A stretch of 64,000 nucleotides of DNA, taken from the NCBI RefSeq assembly GCF_937981445.1, contig NZ_CALJON010000031.1:54516-118515 (forward strand). Direction: 5' to 3'. This DNA comes from an uncultured Veillonella sp. GTDB lineage: Bacteria > Bacillota > Negativicutes > Veillonellales > Veillonellaceae. The position numbers and the translations under genes were made by a program. Shown here in pieces: positions 46,877 to 55,676 of this stretch (position 1 is the first letter of the stretch; each line of letters begins with the position of its first letter). Under the pieces are notes generated by a model. The model was not told where the DNA came from. It saw only the letters and a list, made by a program, of their open reading frames with translations, and made no database searches.

Positions 46877-47635
46877 ATGAGCTTTATTAAAATGGATAAA
46901 ATTGAAAAAAGCTTTGAAGGCTTACCGGTTCTTAAACAGGTGTCATTAGCGATGGAAAAGGGGGAAGTGGTAGCCATTATTGGACCCTCTGGGTCAGGTA
47001 AATCCACCTTCTTACGTTGCCTCGGACAATTAGAGATTATTGATCGTGGCACCATTGAAGTAAATGGCACTATTATGGCTAAAACTGAGGGCGAAGGCTT
47101 AGCTGAATATGCAGATAAAAAGACCCTTCATAATTTATTGCTTCAAATGGGCATGGTATTCCAACAATTTAATCTCTTCCCTCATATGACTGTATGGAAT
47201 AATATTTTAATTGCACCACAAATGGTAAAAAATATGAAGGCTAGTGATATTGCGCCAGTGGCAGAAAATTTACTTAAAAAAGTAGGTTTATGGGACAAGC
47301 GCGATGTATATCCTACTAAATTATCAGGCGGTCAAAAACAGCGTGTTGCCATTGCCCGTGCATTAGCCATGAACCCGAGTATTATGCTCTTTGATGAACC
47401 AACTTCGGCGCTTGACCCTGAGTTAACAGGTGAAGTGCTTCGCACGATCAAGCAATTAGCAGAGGAACGCATGACTATGATTATTGTGACTCATGAAATG
47501 GCCTTTGCCCGTGAAGTGGCGGATCGCATTATCTTCATGGCTGATGGAGTAATTCAAGAAGAGGGCACACCAGAGGAAGTCTTTGGCAATCCTAAGAATG
47601 AACGGACAAAAGCCTTTTTAGAATCTATGCTATAA
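46877..47635 (+). CDS. Amino acid ABC transporter ATP-binding protein
   Basis: A 252-residue ATPase of the GlnQ/HisP type with Walker [10 protein letters not shown], signature [15 protein letters not shown], Walker [15 protein letters not shown] and the switch histidine in IVTHEM. It energises the permease encoded just upstream. No terminator is obvious directly after the stop; the next hairpin is at 47922. Confidence 0.94.
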   Translation: MSFIKMDKIEKSFEGLPVLKQVSLAMEKGEVVAIIGPSGSGKSTFLRCLGQLEIIDRGTIEVNGTIMAKTEGEGLAEYADKKTLHNLLLQMGMVFQQFNLFPHMTVWNNILIAPQMVKNMKASDIAPVAENLLKKVGLWDKRDVYPTKLSGGQKQRVAIARALAMNPSIMLFDEPTSALDPELTGEVLRTIKQLAEERMTMIIVTHEMAFAREVADRIIFMADGVIQEEGTPEEVFGNPKNERTKAFLESML

Positions 47636-47977
47636 TTTAAAATAGTTAAGACTAAGCTACCGGCGATTTAGCATCACAGTTTAGTTGGAGTATGCGAAGA
47701 CGCTAGGTATGAAGTTTCGGGATTTTAACAAAACTGCTTTGTAGGCATAGGATACCTATTTTATAATGGCAGGACACGTGGTCTGTAGTTGCAGGATACG
47801 TGGTCTATAGTTGCAGGATACCCGTTTTGTAGCCACAGGATAAGTATTTACCCTTTCTATAATCTTCAGAATATTTTATAATAGAGAAGAAAAGAAAGTG
47901 TAATTCCTTTTGCTATATGTGAAGAGCGCTTACTTTGAAGAGTAAGTGCTCTTTTTTATAATTTTGGAGGAGATGAA
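47636..47977 (+). other. Gene-free stretch with repeats before the secreted protein gene
   Basis: About three copies of a 24-bp unit (GCAGGATACGTGGTCTATAG plus TT) lie at 47770-47845. TATAAT hexamers occur at 47858 and 47877. A terminator-type hairpin at 47922-47957 is listed separately. No gene is seen. Confidence 0.6.
47922..47957 (+). terminator. Terminator-type hairpin 20 bp before the secreted protein gene
   Basis: AAGAGCGCTTACT (47922-47934) pairs with AGTAAGTGCTCTT (47941-47953), then a T run. If transcription begins at the TATAAT of 47877 this hairpin lies in the leader and could act as an attenuator; otherwise it ends the transporter operon. Confidence 0.8.
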
Positions 47978-49219
47978 ATGAAACAATCTTGGAAGATTCG
48001 CTTAGCGGTGGTAGCGGCTTTGGCATTAACAAGTGTAATGGCTCAGAGTGAAGCGCGCAGTTTGCCAGCCTATGATACGACAACGGCCGCTATGGAGTCT
48101 CAAACTTTTGAAGCACGCGGGGTGCATGAAGATAATACCTTGCCGGCGGCATACAAAAGTTATACTACGATTATGGAAACGGAAATTCGGGATAATGAAG
48201 ATGGTTATTCTTTGGTTATTCCTTGGCGACTTACTAATGGCCGTTATACAACACAGGAAAAAGAAGATGGTACTAAGGAAAAGGGCTACTTCTTTAATGT
48301 GGCAGAAAGTTCCATTGCGGAGCCATTTTTGATTTCCTTTACTAAACGTGACAATCCAGTTGAAGGCAATGTGTCTTTAGAGGAATGGAATACCACTTGG
48401 TACAATAAATCAGTGACAAACATGACCAAGGACGAATACATAAGCCTTTGGCGTGCAAATCGCCCTGATTTAAATGGGTATACCTTAGATGGCGATTTAT
48501 TTGATTTTAAAGGGGCTACTACAGCGCGCTGGGACTCTTTTACAAGACAGGGGGAAGGCTCTACTGGGTCCACTTTCTTTGATGCAGAGTTTATCATGAA
48601 AAATGACCCTACCTATCGTTATACCTTGACTATGATGTATCCTAGCAAATATCAGAACTTCATGCGCGAAGGTACGGTGAGAACGCTCATTCCATCATTT
48701 AATTTATTAAAAGGGAAGTACAAAGCTAAAGGGAATTTAGAAATTAATTCTGAAATTAGCTTTGTGAAACCTGATGGTTTTAAAGTAGTAAGCAAGGCTA
48801 ATACAGGGGCTGTACTTACTAAGGATCACATGCGTATTGAAGTGGGCATATTCCCTATGAAACAATCTGTACCTATGGAGCGCGGAGCCGCCTATCCAAC
48901 TATGACGGCACGCCAGCAAATGGCTGATTATTATGTAGACGAATTGGTTGAAAATTATGATGCTAAGATTGAGGTGTATCGCACTTTGATCGACAATCAT
49001 AATACAGGCTCTTTAATTGGGGGCATGCTCAATAGTACTACTGGGGAAGGCACTAAATTTGGGGCTTATATTACCTTGACTGACAAGGGGGATGTAGTGG
49101 TGGCTCGTATTTTAGCGCCTAGTAGTTATGACATTTCTACACAAGACTTACTTAGCTTAGTAGAAGGTGTTAGAATTCAACATCAAGGACTTGTACAATC
49201 AGGGGCAATTACTTTATAA
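47978..49219 (+). CDS. Secreted protein of unknown function
   Basis: A 413-residue protein with a clear signal peptide (KIRLAVVAALALTSVMAQSEA, likely cut after the alanines) and no later membrane segment, so it is exported. The body is rich in aromatic and charged residues; I see no known domain. The C-terminal third (KDHMRIEVGIFPMKQ, then YYVDELVENYDAKIEVYR) looks like a separate folded domain. GGAGGAGATGA precedes the ATG. Neighbours give no functional hint. Confidence 0.8.
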   Translation: MKQSWKIRLAVVAALALTSVMAQSEARSLPAYDTTTAAMESQTFEARGVHEDNTLPAAYKSYTTIMETEIRDNEDGYSLVIPWRLTNGRYTTQEKEDGTKEKGYFFNVAESSIAEPFLISFTKRDNPVEGNVSLEEWNTTWYNKSVTNMTKDEYISLWRANRPDLNGYTLDGDLFDFKGATTARWDSFTRQGEGSTGSTFFDAEFIMKNDPTYRYTLTMMYPSKYQNFMREGTVRTLIPSFNLLKGKYKAKGNLEINSEISFVKPDGFKVVSKANTGAVLTKDHMRIEVGIFPMKQSVPMERGAAYPTMTARQQMADYYVDELVENYDAKIEVYRTLIDNHNTGSLIGGMLNSTTGEGTKFGAYITLTDKGDVVVARILAPSSYDISTQDLLSLVEGVRIQHQGLVQSGAITL

Positions 49220-49289
49220 TAAAAGAAACTTAAACACCTTATGAAATTACACAGTTTATAAAATTTTACAAATTATAAAATAGGGCGGA

Positions 49290-49307
49290 ACAAATTTTAA
49301 AATTTGT
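49290..49307. promoter_or_regulatory. Perfect 18-bp palindrome upstream of the usp gene
   Basis: ACAAATTTTAAAATTTGT is a perfect palindrome just downstream of a TATAAAAT (49274-49281). It could be an operator near the transcription start, or simply AT-rich chance symmetry. Confidence 0.35.
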
Positions 49308-49410
49308 GAAATATTTTATGAAATAAAAGAGGATTTTTTAAGGTCAGTAGAGAATACCTACTTATAGAAGAAGAAAATGCGAACGTAATTCGCTTTTGGG
49401 AGGGATTCAC

Positions 49411-49860
49411 ATGAAAGTAGAATACAAAACAATCGTTGTGCCAGCAGATGGTTCTGAAAACTCGAAACGAGCTTTACAGCATGCGATTTCAATTTGCGAA
49501 CGCAATGAAGCACAATTAATTATCGTGCATGTTGCCAATATCGTATCGGCCATTTCTAACTTTGATCAAACTCCAATTAGTGGTGGTTATGTATCAGAGC
49601 AGATTGCTGAAGATATGGAAGAAACGGGCAAGAAGATTTTAGAAGAAGTATCTAAAGATGTTCCGGCAGATATTTCTGTTAAGAATGTATTTGAAGTGGG
49701 ATCTCCTGGCCCGGCTGTGCTTGCTGTGGCAAAGAAATTTAATGCTGATCTTATTGTTATGGGGAGCCGTGGACTTGGTCCATTGAAAGGTTTGTTTATG
49801 GGTAGCGTAAGTAGCTATGTAACAAGTCATTCAACATGTCCAGTTCTTGTTGTAAAATAA
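49411..49860 (+). CDS. Universal stress protein (UspA family)
   Basis: A 149-residue single-domain Usp protein. The start YKTIVVPADGSENSKRALQH and the ATP-binding end MGSRGLGPLKGLFMGSVSSY (G-2x-G-9x-G-S pattern) are both present, so ATP binding is likely. The ATG at 49411 follows GGGAGGG; the GTG-like upstream frame start at 49396 is inside that site. A terminator follows, so it is probably monocistronic. The stress that induces it is unknown. Confidence 0.93.
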   Translation: MKVEYKTIVVPADGSENSKRALQHAISICERNEAQLIIVHVANIVSAISNFDQTPISGGYVSEQIAEDMEETGKKILEEVSKDVPADISVKNVFEVGSPGPAVLAVAKKFNADLIVMGSRGLGPLKGLFMGSVSSYVTSHSTCPVLVVK

Positions 49861-49873
49861 GAGTTTAAATAGT

Positions 49874-49910
49874 GAGGCTTTGCTCGCCATAGGGCAAAGC
49901 CTCTTTTTTA
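49874..49910 (+). terminator. Terminator after the usp gene
   Basis: GAGGCTTTGC (49874-49883) pairs with GCAAAGCCTC (49894-49903), then TTTTTT. It ends only 14 bp before the next start codon. Confidence 0.92.
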
Positions 49911-49923
49911 AAGTGGAGGGCCT

Positions 49924-51456
49924 ATGGATAAAAAACTAATTATTTGGCTCCATGAAGAGCTTCCTAAATGGGAGAAAAAGGGCTGGATTAGCCATGAAAA
50001 TGCAGCGGCTATGAAGGTATCTTATGGTTCGATTGGGCCACGAAAAACACCCTCATTAATGCGCCTTGTAGCACTGTTACTAGGACTTTTATTGGTGGGC
50101 TTAGGCATATTTTTACTATTTGCCGGTTATTGGTATAGTTTCTCCCCTGCTGGTCGTTTGGACTGGTGTATTGCAGTATTGCTTGTTGCTATTATCGCTT
50201 TGGGCGCTGGACTATGGAAGGCGCCGCGCGGTGGATTGGGGGCTGAAGCAGTAGGCTTATTCTATGTGCTTGTAGTGACTATGACTACCTTTTTAATGGC
50301 TGATACATATTATACAGGGGCAGGGATTGGCATTTATTGTTTGATTATCATGGTGCTGACCTTACCTGTTGTGTATCTCCTTGGTAGTCAATTATCGATG
50401 ATTGCATTTTTAGGTATATCCTTATTGTGGAGCACCTCGGCCCATGATATAACCATTTGGGGCGAACCGGCCTGGATTTGGGTATTGCTTGCTTTAGGGG
50501 GCCCTTTTTTTGCTGAGCGCTTGCGGTCTCGCACTGTAGGGCTTATTTCCACATTATGGCTTTCTTGGGCTTATGTGGCTGCCTTATTTGGGGCATTTTT
50601 CTTTACCATTAATTCGTACCAATTATCCTTAGGCTTGTTCTTTGTAGCCACCTTGTCGGCTGTTACCTTTGCGTTAGGTAGTGTATCTAAAGAGCAAGGT
50701 TTATGGACCTTGCCATTTAGAGGCATTGGAGCATTAGGCCTCATTTATGTTGTTGTAGCTGGTACTTTCTTGGGCACTTGGGAAGAAGAAGCGGCCACCA
50801 CACCAGGCATAGGAGCTTTATTGTTGGCTGTAGCTGCTTTAGTGTTGATCGGTGGTGCCATTCGGGCGTTATGGCGTGACAAACAGGGGCTTGAAATTCT
50901 TATAACGATTTGCCCTTTAGTTGTGGGGCTTTTAATTGTTACCGTGCATATGGGGGTAACCGCCTTGTCGGCTTCGATTTTGTTTAATACATATGTAGTC
51001 ATATTAGCGGCAGTTATGTTCTTCCGCGGTGGTGTGACAAATCGTGTAGCACTAGTAAATGGTTACATTTTTGCCTTTTTGGCTATGATTGGGGCCCGCT
51101 TTTTTGACCCCGCGTTTACCTTTGTAGAACGAGGGCTTACTTTTATCGTAGCAGGGGCGGCTATATTCGTGGTGAATTTATTCTATATGTGGCGTAAGCA
51201 AGCAGAACGGAATTCTATTAATGCTTCCGTACAGCGCGCAGGCCGTCGCATGCATAGAAAACAAAGTGTAACGACAAGAACTGGGGACGTAAGGGACTCT
51301 CAAGATAGTGTTGAAGAATCTAGCTCAGAAACTAGTGTTGATACCAGTGAATCAGAAGATAAGGCTTTACATCACGAGGCTCTGCCAAGTGATGAGTCTG
51401 GCGGGCAGCAGTCTCGTAGTGCCGCTAATGGAGAGGAGGATTCTCATGAAAAATAA
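49924..51456 (+). CDS. DUF2157 domain membrane protein
   Basis: A 510-residue protein with a short soluble N-terminus (LHEELPKWEKKGWISHENAA), then about a dozen membrane helices and a charged Ser/Glu-rich tail of about 80 residues. The N-terminal region and the many helices match the DUF2157 family, whose function is unknown. The gene is followed with overlap by a GDYXXLXY protein, the usual partner. The start is only 14 bp after a terminator, with GTGGAGGG as ribosome binding site. Confidence 0.85.
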   Translation: MDKKLIIWLHEELPKWEKKGWISHENAAAMKVSYGSIGPRKTPSLMRLVALLLGLLLVGLGIFLLFAGYWYSFSPAGRLDWCIAVLLVAIIALGAGLWKAPRGGLGAEAVGLFYVLVVTMTTFLMADTYYTGAGIGIYCLIIMVLTLPVVYLLGSQLSMIAFLGISLLWSTSAHDITIWGEPAWIWVLLALGGPFFAERLRSRTVGLISTLWLSWAYVAALFGAFFFTINSYQLSLGLFFVATLSAVTFALGSVSKEQGLWTLPFRGIGALGLIYVVVAGTFLGTWEEEAATTPGIGALLLAVAALVLIGGAIRALWRDKQGLEILITICPLVVGLLIVTVHMGVTALSASILFNTYVVILAAVMFFRGGVTNRVALVNGYIFAFLAMIGARFFDPAFTFVERGLTFIVAGAAIFVVNLFYMWRKQAERNSINASVQRAGRRMHRKQSVTTRTGDVRDSQDSVEESSSETSVDTSESEDKALHHEALPSDESGGQQSRSAANGEEDSHEK

Positions 51457-52081
51457 TCTTCCTATCAAATGGATATGCTTTGTTCTTGTGGGGCTTTTTA
51501 CTATACTCGCTCCTTTTTATATTCAACAGCGTTCCACTTCGTTGCGACAAGGTGGCGTTGAATACCAATGGCCGGTTACGTTAAGCCGCACGGCGAGTTG
51601 GATTCCTTCAGATTATTTAGATGTGAAATTCTTAGGGAGTCGCACGACTTGGCAAGGACAAGGGCTTCCTACAGTGAACCAAGAGGCCTATATTTGGATA
51701 GCACCTAAGGCTAATGGTATTTTAGAAGTACAAGGCGCATCTAATGAAAAGCCTGCTTCTGGGGAGTATATTTTGGCTCGTTTAACAAAAGTTGAAAAAA
51801 CTGATGTGGAGTTTCAAATTTTATTTAATCGAGTTACATTGGATTTAACTAAAGTAGACCCGCAGTTTTATACTACGTATAAAGGCACCTTATTAGCTAC
51901 ATTAAAAATTAAGGATGGCTATGGTGTTGTAACAGGTGTATACTCTAAAGGTGTGTCTATTGAAACAGCAACTCCAGAGAGTGTGGAGCAGCAGGAACTA
52001 GATAGTCGAACACCATTGTCTCAAATTGGTGAACCTAAGCCTGTAGAAGTAACGCAAGATAGACAAAATGAGCAACAATAG
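51446..52081 (+). CDS. GDYXXLXY domain protein
   Basis: A 211-residue protein with one N-terminal membrane anchor (WICFVLVGLFTILAPFYI) and an external domain. The family motif appears as SGEYILARL, and PSDYLDVKFLG lies earlier. GDYXXLXY proteins are regularly paired with DUF2157 or DUF4401 membrane proteins; their role is unknown. The ATG at 51446 follows GAGAGGAGG and lies within the last codons of the preceding gene. Confidence 0.85.
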   Translation: MKNNLPIKWICFVLVGLFTILAPFYIQQRSTSLRQGGVEYQWPVTLSRTASWIPSDYLDVKFLGSRTTWQGQGLPTVNQEAYIWIAPKANGILEVQGASNEKPASGEYILARLTKVEKTDVEFQILFNRVTLDLTKVDPQFYTTYKGTLLATLKIKDGYGVVTGVYSKGVSIETATPESVEQQELDSRTPLSQIGEPKPVEVTQDRQNEQQ

Positions 52082-52091
52082 GAGTGGTAGT

Positions 52092-52388
52092 ATGGATTTA
52101 GGGCATGAGCAAGTGGATGTACAACAATTAGCTGAGCTATTTAAAGTATTAGGTGATCCAACGCGTATTCGCATAGTACGCCTTTTATTAAATAAAGAAA
52201 TGTGTGTATCTGATATTGCTGATACGATGGGAATGGGGCAATCTGCTATTTCTCATCAATTGCGTGTATTGCGGCAAGCACGTTTGGTAACATTTCGCAA
52301 AGAAGGAAAAACAGCTTGGTATAGTTTGAATGATGAACATGTGGTAGTCTTATTAAAACAAGGTATTGAGCACGTGGCGCATCAATAA
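52092..52388 (+). CDS. ArsR/SmtB family metal-sensing repressor (CzrA-like)
   Basis: A 98-residue winged-helix repressor: LFKVLGDPTRIRIVRLLL, then the recognition part MCVSDIADTMGMGQSAISHQ. The last helix carries Asp81, His83, His94 and His97, the exact D-x-H-x10-H-x2-H spacing of the alpha-5 zinc site of CzrA, so Zn(II)/Co(II) sensing is predicted. The alpha-3 cysteine box of ArsR/CadC (CVCD) is not intact. AGGAGTGG precedes the ATG at 52092. No metal transporter gene is adjacent; it overlaps the DUF2157 operon by spacing and may be co-transcribed. Confidence 0.88.
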   Translation: MDLGHEQVDVQQLAELFKVLGDPTRIRIVRLLLNKEMCVSDIADTMGMGQSAISHQLRVLRQARLVTFRKEGKTAWYSLNDEHVVVLLKQGIEHVAHQ

Positions 52389-52398
52389 TAGTAAGTCG

Positions 52399-52478
52399 GA
52401 GTCTCTTATTTATAGGTCATAATTTAGATTGTATTACAAAATAGATTATGAGTCTGTAAATAAGGGGCTTCTTTTGTT
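52399..52478 (+). terminator. Terminator before the men operon
   Basis: GAGTCTCTTATTTATAG pairs with CTGTAAATAAGGGGCTTC across a loop of about 35 bases, then TTTT. Confidence 0.7.
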
Positions 52479-52482
52479 TATC

Positions 52483-52527
52483 AGACAAATGAAGGTTAGA
52501 CAAATGAAGGCGTAAAGGCTTATAATA
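52483..52527 (+). promoter_or_regulatory. Promoter of the men operon, with duplicated -35 region
   Basis: TAGACA (52498-52503), 18 bp, TATAAT (52522-52527). The -35 box lies in the second copy of a 15-bp tandem duplication (AGACAAATGAAGGTT / AGACAAATGAAGGCG), so a second copy of it lies 15 bp upstream. Confidence 0.6.
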
Positions 52528-52564
52528 AAGTGTTAATGAAATTATTAGATATAAAGGGATTTGT

Positions 52565-53968
52565 ATGAAATATATAACCATAGAACAGGCACAGGAACCA
52601 ATTTCTCTATGGTCTTCTTTTGCAGACGCAGAGAAGGTGTATTGGTATAATCCTGTGCGTCAACAAACTATATTTGCAGCAGTTCGCGCGGCTGCCTTTG
52701 GGGTGGAAACTTTTGATGATACCGCATCAACTCATAGTAGTGAATACCCTTATCTTTGGTATAGTGAGACCTTTTTCCCTAATACAAAGTCCGATTTGTG
52801 GGCTGGTATGGGAAATGAAGTGGTGGGCTTTAACTACTATTATGTGCAGGATGAAGCAGGTGCACGTTGGTTTGTACCGGAGCATAATGATGAGGTGCGC
52901 TTAAAAGTGGAAGGCCTTGCTAAGAGTTCTGGTGCTTCATGTGCCTTGCGTGTTTCTGCAGGGGCTAAAGAGTCTCATGTAACCAAGACTTTTGAAGTAT
53001 CTAAGGAGTTCGGAGGGACTAATACTTCCGGAGGGTCTAATACTTTCGAAGGAGCTAAGACGTTCGAAGAAACTAATGAGTTTGGGGTTAAAGCTAATAG
53101 GGACAACAGTCTTACTCTTGAGGAGGCTACTGATTCATTAGCGAGTATGCATCAGGCGTATACGATTAGTACGGATGATTATGAAGATTGGCATACGTTT
53201 TTCTCGGTCATTCAGGACACCATACAAAGTGGTAAGGCCGTAAAAATTGTAGCTTCAAGAGCGGTAAAATTAGAGAGTGAAGTATCATTTGATATAGATT
53301 TGATGCTCCGCGGCTTACAGCGTAATAATCCAAGTAGCTTTGTATTTGCCTATGCTAAGGGCGATGCAGTGTTTATTGGGGCAACACCAGAAATTTTAGT
53401 ACAAAAAAATCAGTCTCATGTATTGAGCTATGCCTTAGCGGGGACCATTAAAAAGCAAAGTCCTACAGATAGGGCAGCAGGTCAGGCCTTGTTAGAAGAC
53501 CCTAAAAATTGTCATGAACATGCCATTGTAGTGGATATGATTAAATCGACTATGAAGACCTTAAGCTCTCGCGTTGAGGCGGAAGAAATGGGCCTTATGG
53601 AGCTTAAAAATCTATTTCACTTGCGAACCATCATTACAGCAGAAGGTGGGGCACCTAATATTTTGACTTGGGCTCATGCGTTACATCCAACGCCAGCCAT
53701 GGGGGGCCAACCAAGAGAGGTTGCCTTAGATGTACTAGCTAAAGCTGAACCTCAAGAGCGAGGTTTATATGCAGCGCCATTGGGTTTTTTGGAAACTAAT
53801 GGCAATGGACATTTAGATGGCACCATTGTGGTGGGCATCCGCTCTGCCTTAGTGAAAGATAATATTGCCTACGCCTATGCAGGTTGCGGCATTGTAGGAG
53901 ATTCTGACTGTTTAAGTGAATATGAAGAAACTAAGACTAAGTTAGGAACAATTTTAGAAGTTTTATAA
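52565..53968 (+). CDS. menF: Isochorismate synthase
   Basis: Converts chorismate to isochorismate, the first step of menaquinone synthesis. The 467-residue protein has the chorismate-binding fold with GATPEILVQ, the segment YALAGTIKKQSPTDRA, CHEHAIVVDMIKSTM, HPTPAMGGQP and GCGIVGDSDCLSEYEET. Residues 140-175 are an inserted low-complexity stretch built from a repeated TFE-type unit (KTFEVSKEFGGTN, NTFEGAKTFEETNEFG), encoded by an 18-bp tandem repeat at 52981-53088. It lies between the variable N-terminal half and the conserved catalytic half. Confidence 0.92.
   Translation: MKYITIEQAQEPISLWSSFADAEKVYWYNPVRQQTIFAAVRAAAFGVETFDDTASTHSSEYPYLWYSETFFPNTKSDLWAGMGNEVVGFNYYYVQDEAGARWFVPEHNDEVRLKVEGLAKSSGASCALRVSAGAKESHVTKTFEVSKEFGGTNTSGGSNTFEGAKTFEETNEFGVKANRDNSLTLEEATDSLASMHQAYTISTDDYEDWHTFFSVIQDTIQSGKAVKIVASRAVKLESEVSFDIDLMLRGLQRNNPSSFVFAYAKGDAVFIGATPEILVQKNQSHVLSYALAGTIKKQSPTDRAAGQALLEDPKNCHEHAIVVDMIKSTMKTLSSRVEAEEMGLMELKNLFHLRTIITAEGGAPNILTWAHALHPTPAMGGQPREVALDVLAKAEPQERGLYAAPLGFLETNGNGHLDGTIVVGIRSALVKDNIAYAYAGCGIVGDSDCLSEYEETKTKLGTILEVL
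52981..53088 (+). repeat. In-frame 18-bp tandem repeat inside menF
   Basis: About six degenerate copies of a unit like ACTTTCGAAGGAGCTAAT. It keeps the frame and adds about 36 residues. Confidence 0.8.
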
Positions 53969-53978
53969 AGAGGTAAGA

Positions 53979-55676
53979 ATGAACGAATACTTAGCGGCTC
54001 TAGTGGATGAGCTTTATACGTTGGGTATGAAAGAGGTTGTGTTTAGTGCAGGGTCTAGGTCTACATCACTAGCCATGTTATTTACTGCGTATGGTAAATT
54101 TAAAACCTATATGAATGTGGATGAACGGTCGGCAGCATTTTTTGCTCTAGGCATAGGGAAGAGTACTGGTCGCCCCGTAGGATTGGTTTGCACGTCTGGC
54201 TCTGCAGGTACGCATTATTTTCCTGCTGTAGTCGAGGCGAAGGCCAGTCACATTCCATTAGTAATGATGACGGCAGATCGACCTAGTGAAATGCAGTTTG
54301 TAGGGGCACCACAGACGATTGACCAAATGCGACTGTTTGGTGAATTTGTCAATCATTTTGAAAATTTAGAAGGTCGTTTAGAGGATTTTGTATATCCTCG
54401 GCAAGTAGCGCAGCGCGCTGTACTCGGAGCCTTGGGGAGTGGCGGGGCGATGAGTGGTCCTGTACAAATTAATGTGCCTTTAAGAGAGCCCTTAGTACCT
54501 GCTTTGGACTGGGCATATTTTGAAAAAGGACGAAATTCGACTCTATTTCAGTATATAAAAGGACACATGACCAGTACCTATAGAGGCGATGAATTGCGTG
54601 GCAAACAGGGCATCATATTGGCGGGCCCTTATAACGAACCACAAGGTACTATAGAAAGGACCAAAGCTCATGAGGTAGCCTATGTAGAAAGTGTATTAAC
54701 TTTAGCCAAGCAATTGAAGGCACCGGTTTTAGCGGACCCATTATCGCCGGTGCGACAATGGAGTGATGACTACATTATTGATAGTTATGATGCTTTTTTA
54801 AGTGATTCTAAACTAAAGGATACATTGCGTCCGGACTATATAATTATGTTAGGGCAATTACCTGTATCTAAGAGGGTACATCAATTTTTGAAACATCATA
54901 GGGATGTTCTTTGCTTGCAGGTGGATCCTTCCTTTACCTATCGAAATGGCATGGTAACTACCAATCGTATAATTGCCAGCTCTGTTATAGATTTTGTAGC
55001 GGGTCTAACTGTTATGAATGAAGATGCAAGTTATGCTAGCCTTTGGCAAGCGGAACAAGAGTCTATGCGGCAAGCCTTGCATGAGGTAAAAAGTGAACCT
55101 AGCTTATTTGAAGGTCGCCTCGTACATGAGTTACAGGGGATTATGCCAGAAGATAGCCAAGTGGTAGTGGCTAATAGCATGGCTATTCGAGACTTTGATT
55201 ATTTTTGGTCAAAAGGTGTACAGAATATACGAATTCTAGGCAATCGAGGGGTTAATGGTATTGATGGAACTATCTCAACAGCTTTAGGTGTGGCTAGTAC
55301 GGGGCGCCCTACAGTGTTGGTGACAGGGGATTTATCCTTTATTCACGATATAAATGGTCTTCTTATGGGACGCCAAGCTAATATATCCTTAACCATCGTC
55401 TTGTTTAATAATGATGGGGGCGGGATTTTTGAGTATTTACCTCAAAAAGGAACAGCCTATTTTGATTATTTATTTGCTACCCCACAGGGCGTTGATTTTA
55501 AAGGCTTGAGCACCTTGTTTGCTGTTGATTATGAAGAAATACAATCCTATGAACAGTTTAAACAGGCCGTTGCGGCAAGTTTAGATACGCCGGGGATTCA
55601 GATACTTGAAATAAAAACTGGTAGAGAATCGTCTTGTGCTTTACATAGAAAGTATACGGTGCGAAACTATGAATGA
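53979..55676 (+). CDS. menD: SEPHCHC synthase
   Basis: A thiamine diphosphate enzyme that joins isochorismate and 2-oxoglutarate to form SEPHCHC. At 565 residues it has VFSAGSRSTSLAMLF, DERSAAFFALGIGK, CTSGSAGTHYFPAVVEA and the ThDP motif GDLSFIHDINGLL with NNDGGGIFEYLPQ. The catalytic glutamate in NVDERSAAFF is present. It starts 10 bp after menF and overlaps menH. Confidence 0.95.
   Translation: MNEYLAALVDELYTLGMKEVVFSAGSRSTSLAMLFTAYGKFKTYMNVDERSAAFFALGIGKSTGRPVGLVCTSGSAGTHYFPAVVEAKASHIPLVMMTADRPSEMQFVGAPQTIDQMRLFGEFVNHFENLEGRLEDFVYPRQVAQRAVLGALGSGGAMSGPVQINVPLREPLVPALDWAYFEKGRNSTLFQYIKGHMTSTYRGDELRGKQGIILAGPYNEPQGTIERTKAHEVAYVESVLTLAKQLKAPVLADPLSPVRQWSDDYIIDSYDAFLSDSKLKDTLRPDYIIMLGQLPVSKRVHQFLKHHRDVLCLQVDPSFTYRNGMVTTNRIIASSVIDFVAGLTVMNEDASYASLWQAEQESMRQALHEVKSEPSLFEGRLVHELQGIMPEDSQVVVANSMAIRDFDYFWSKGVQNIRILGNRGVNGIDGTISTALGVASTGRPTVLVTGDLSFIHDINGLLMGRQANISLTIVLFNNDGGGIFEYLPQKGTAYFDYLFATPQGVDFKGLSTLFAVDYEEIQSYEQFKQAVAASLDTPGIQILEIKTGRESSCALHRKYTVRNYE

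Noticed and set aside
49304..49325. TTGTGAAATATTTTATGAA as a Rex or FNR box
   Set aside because: The second half does not match either consensus well enough, and the region is very AT-rich.
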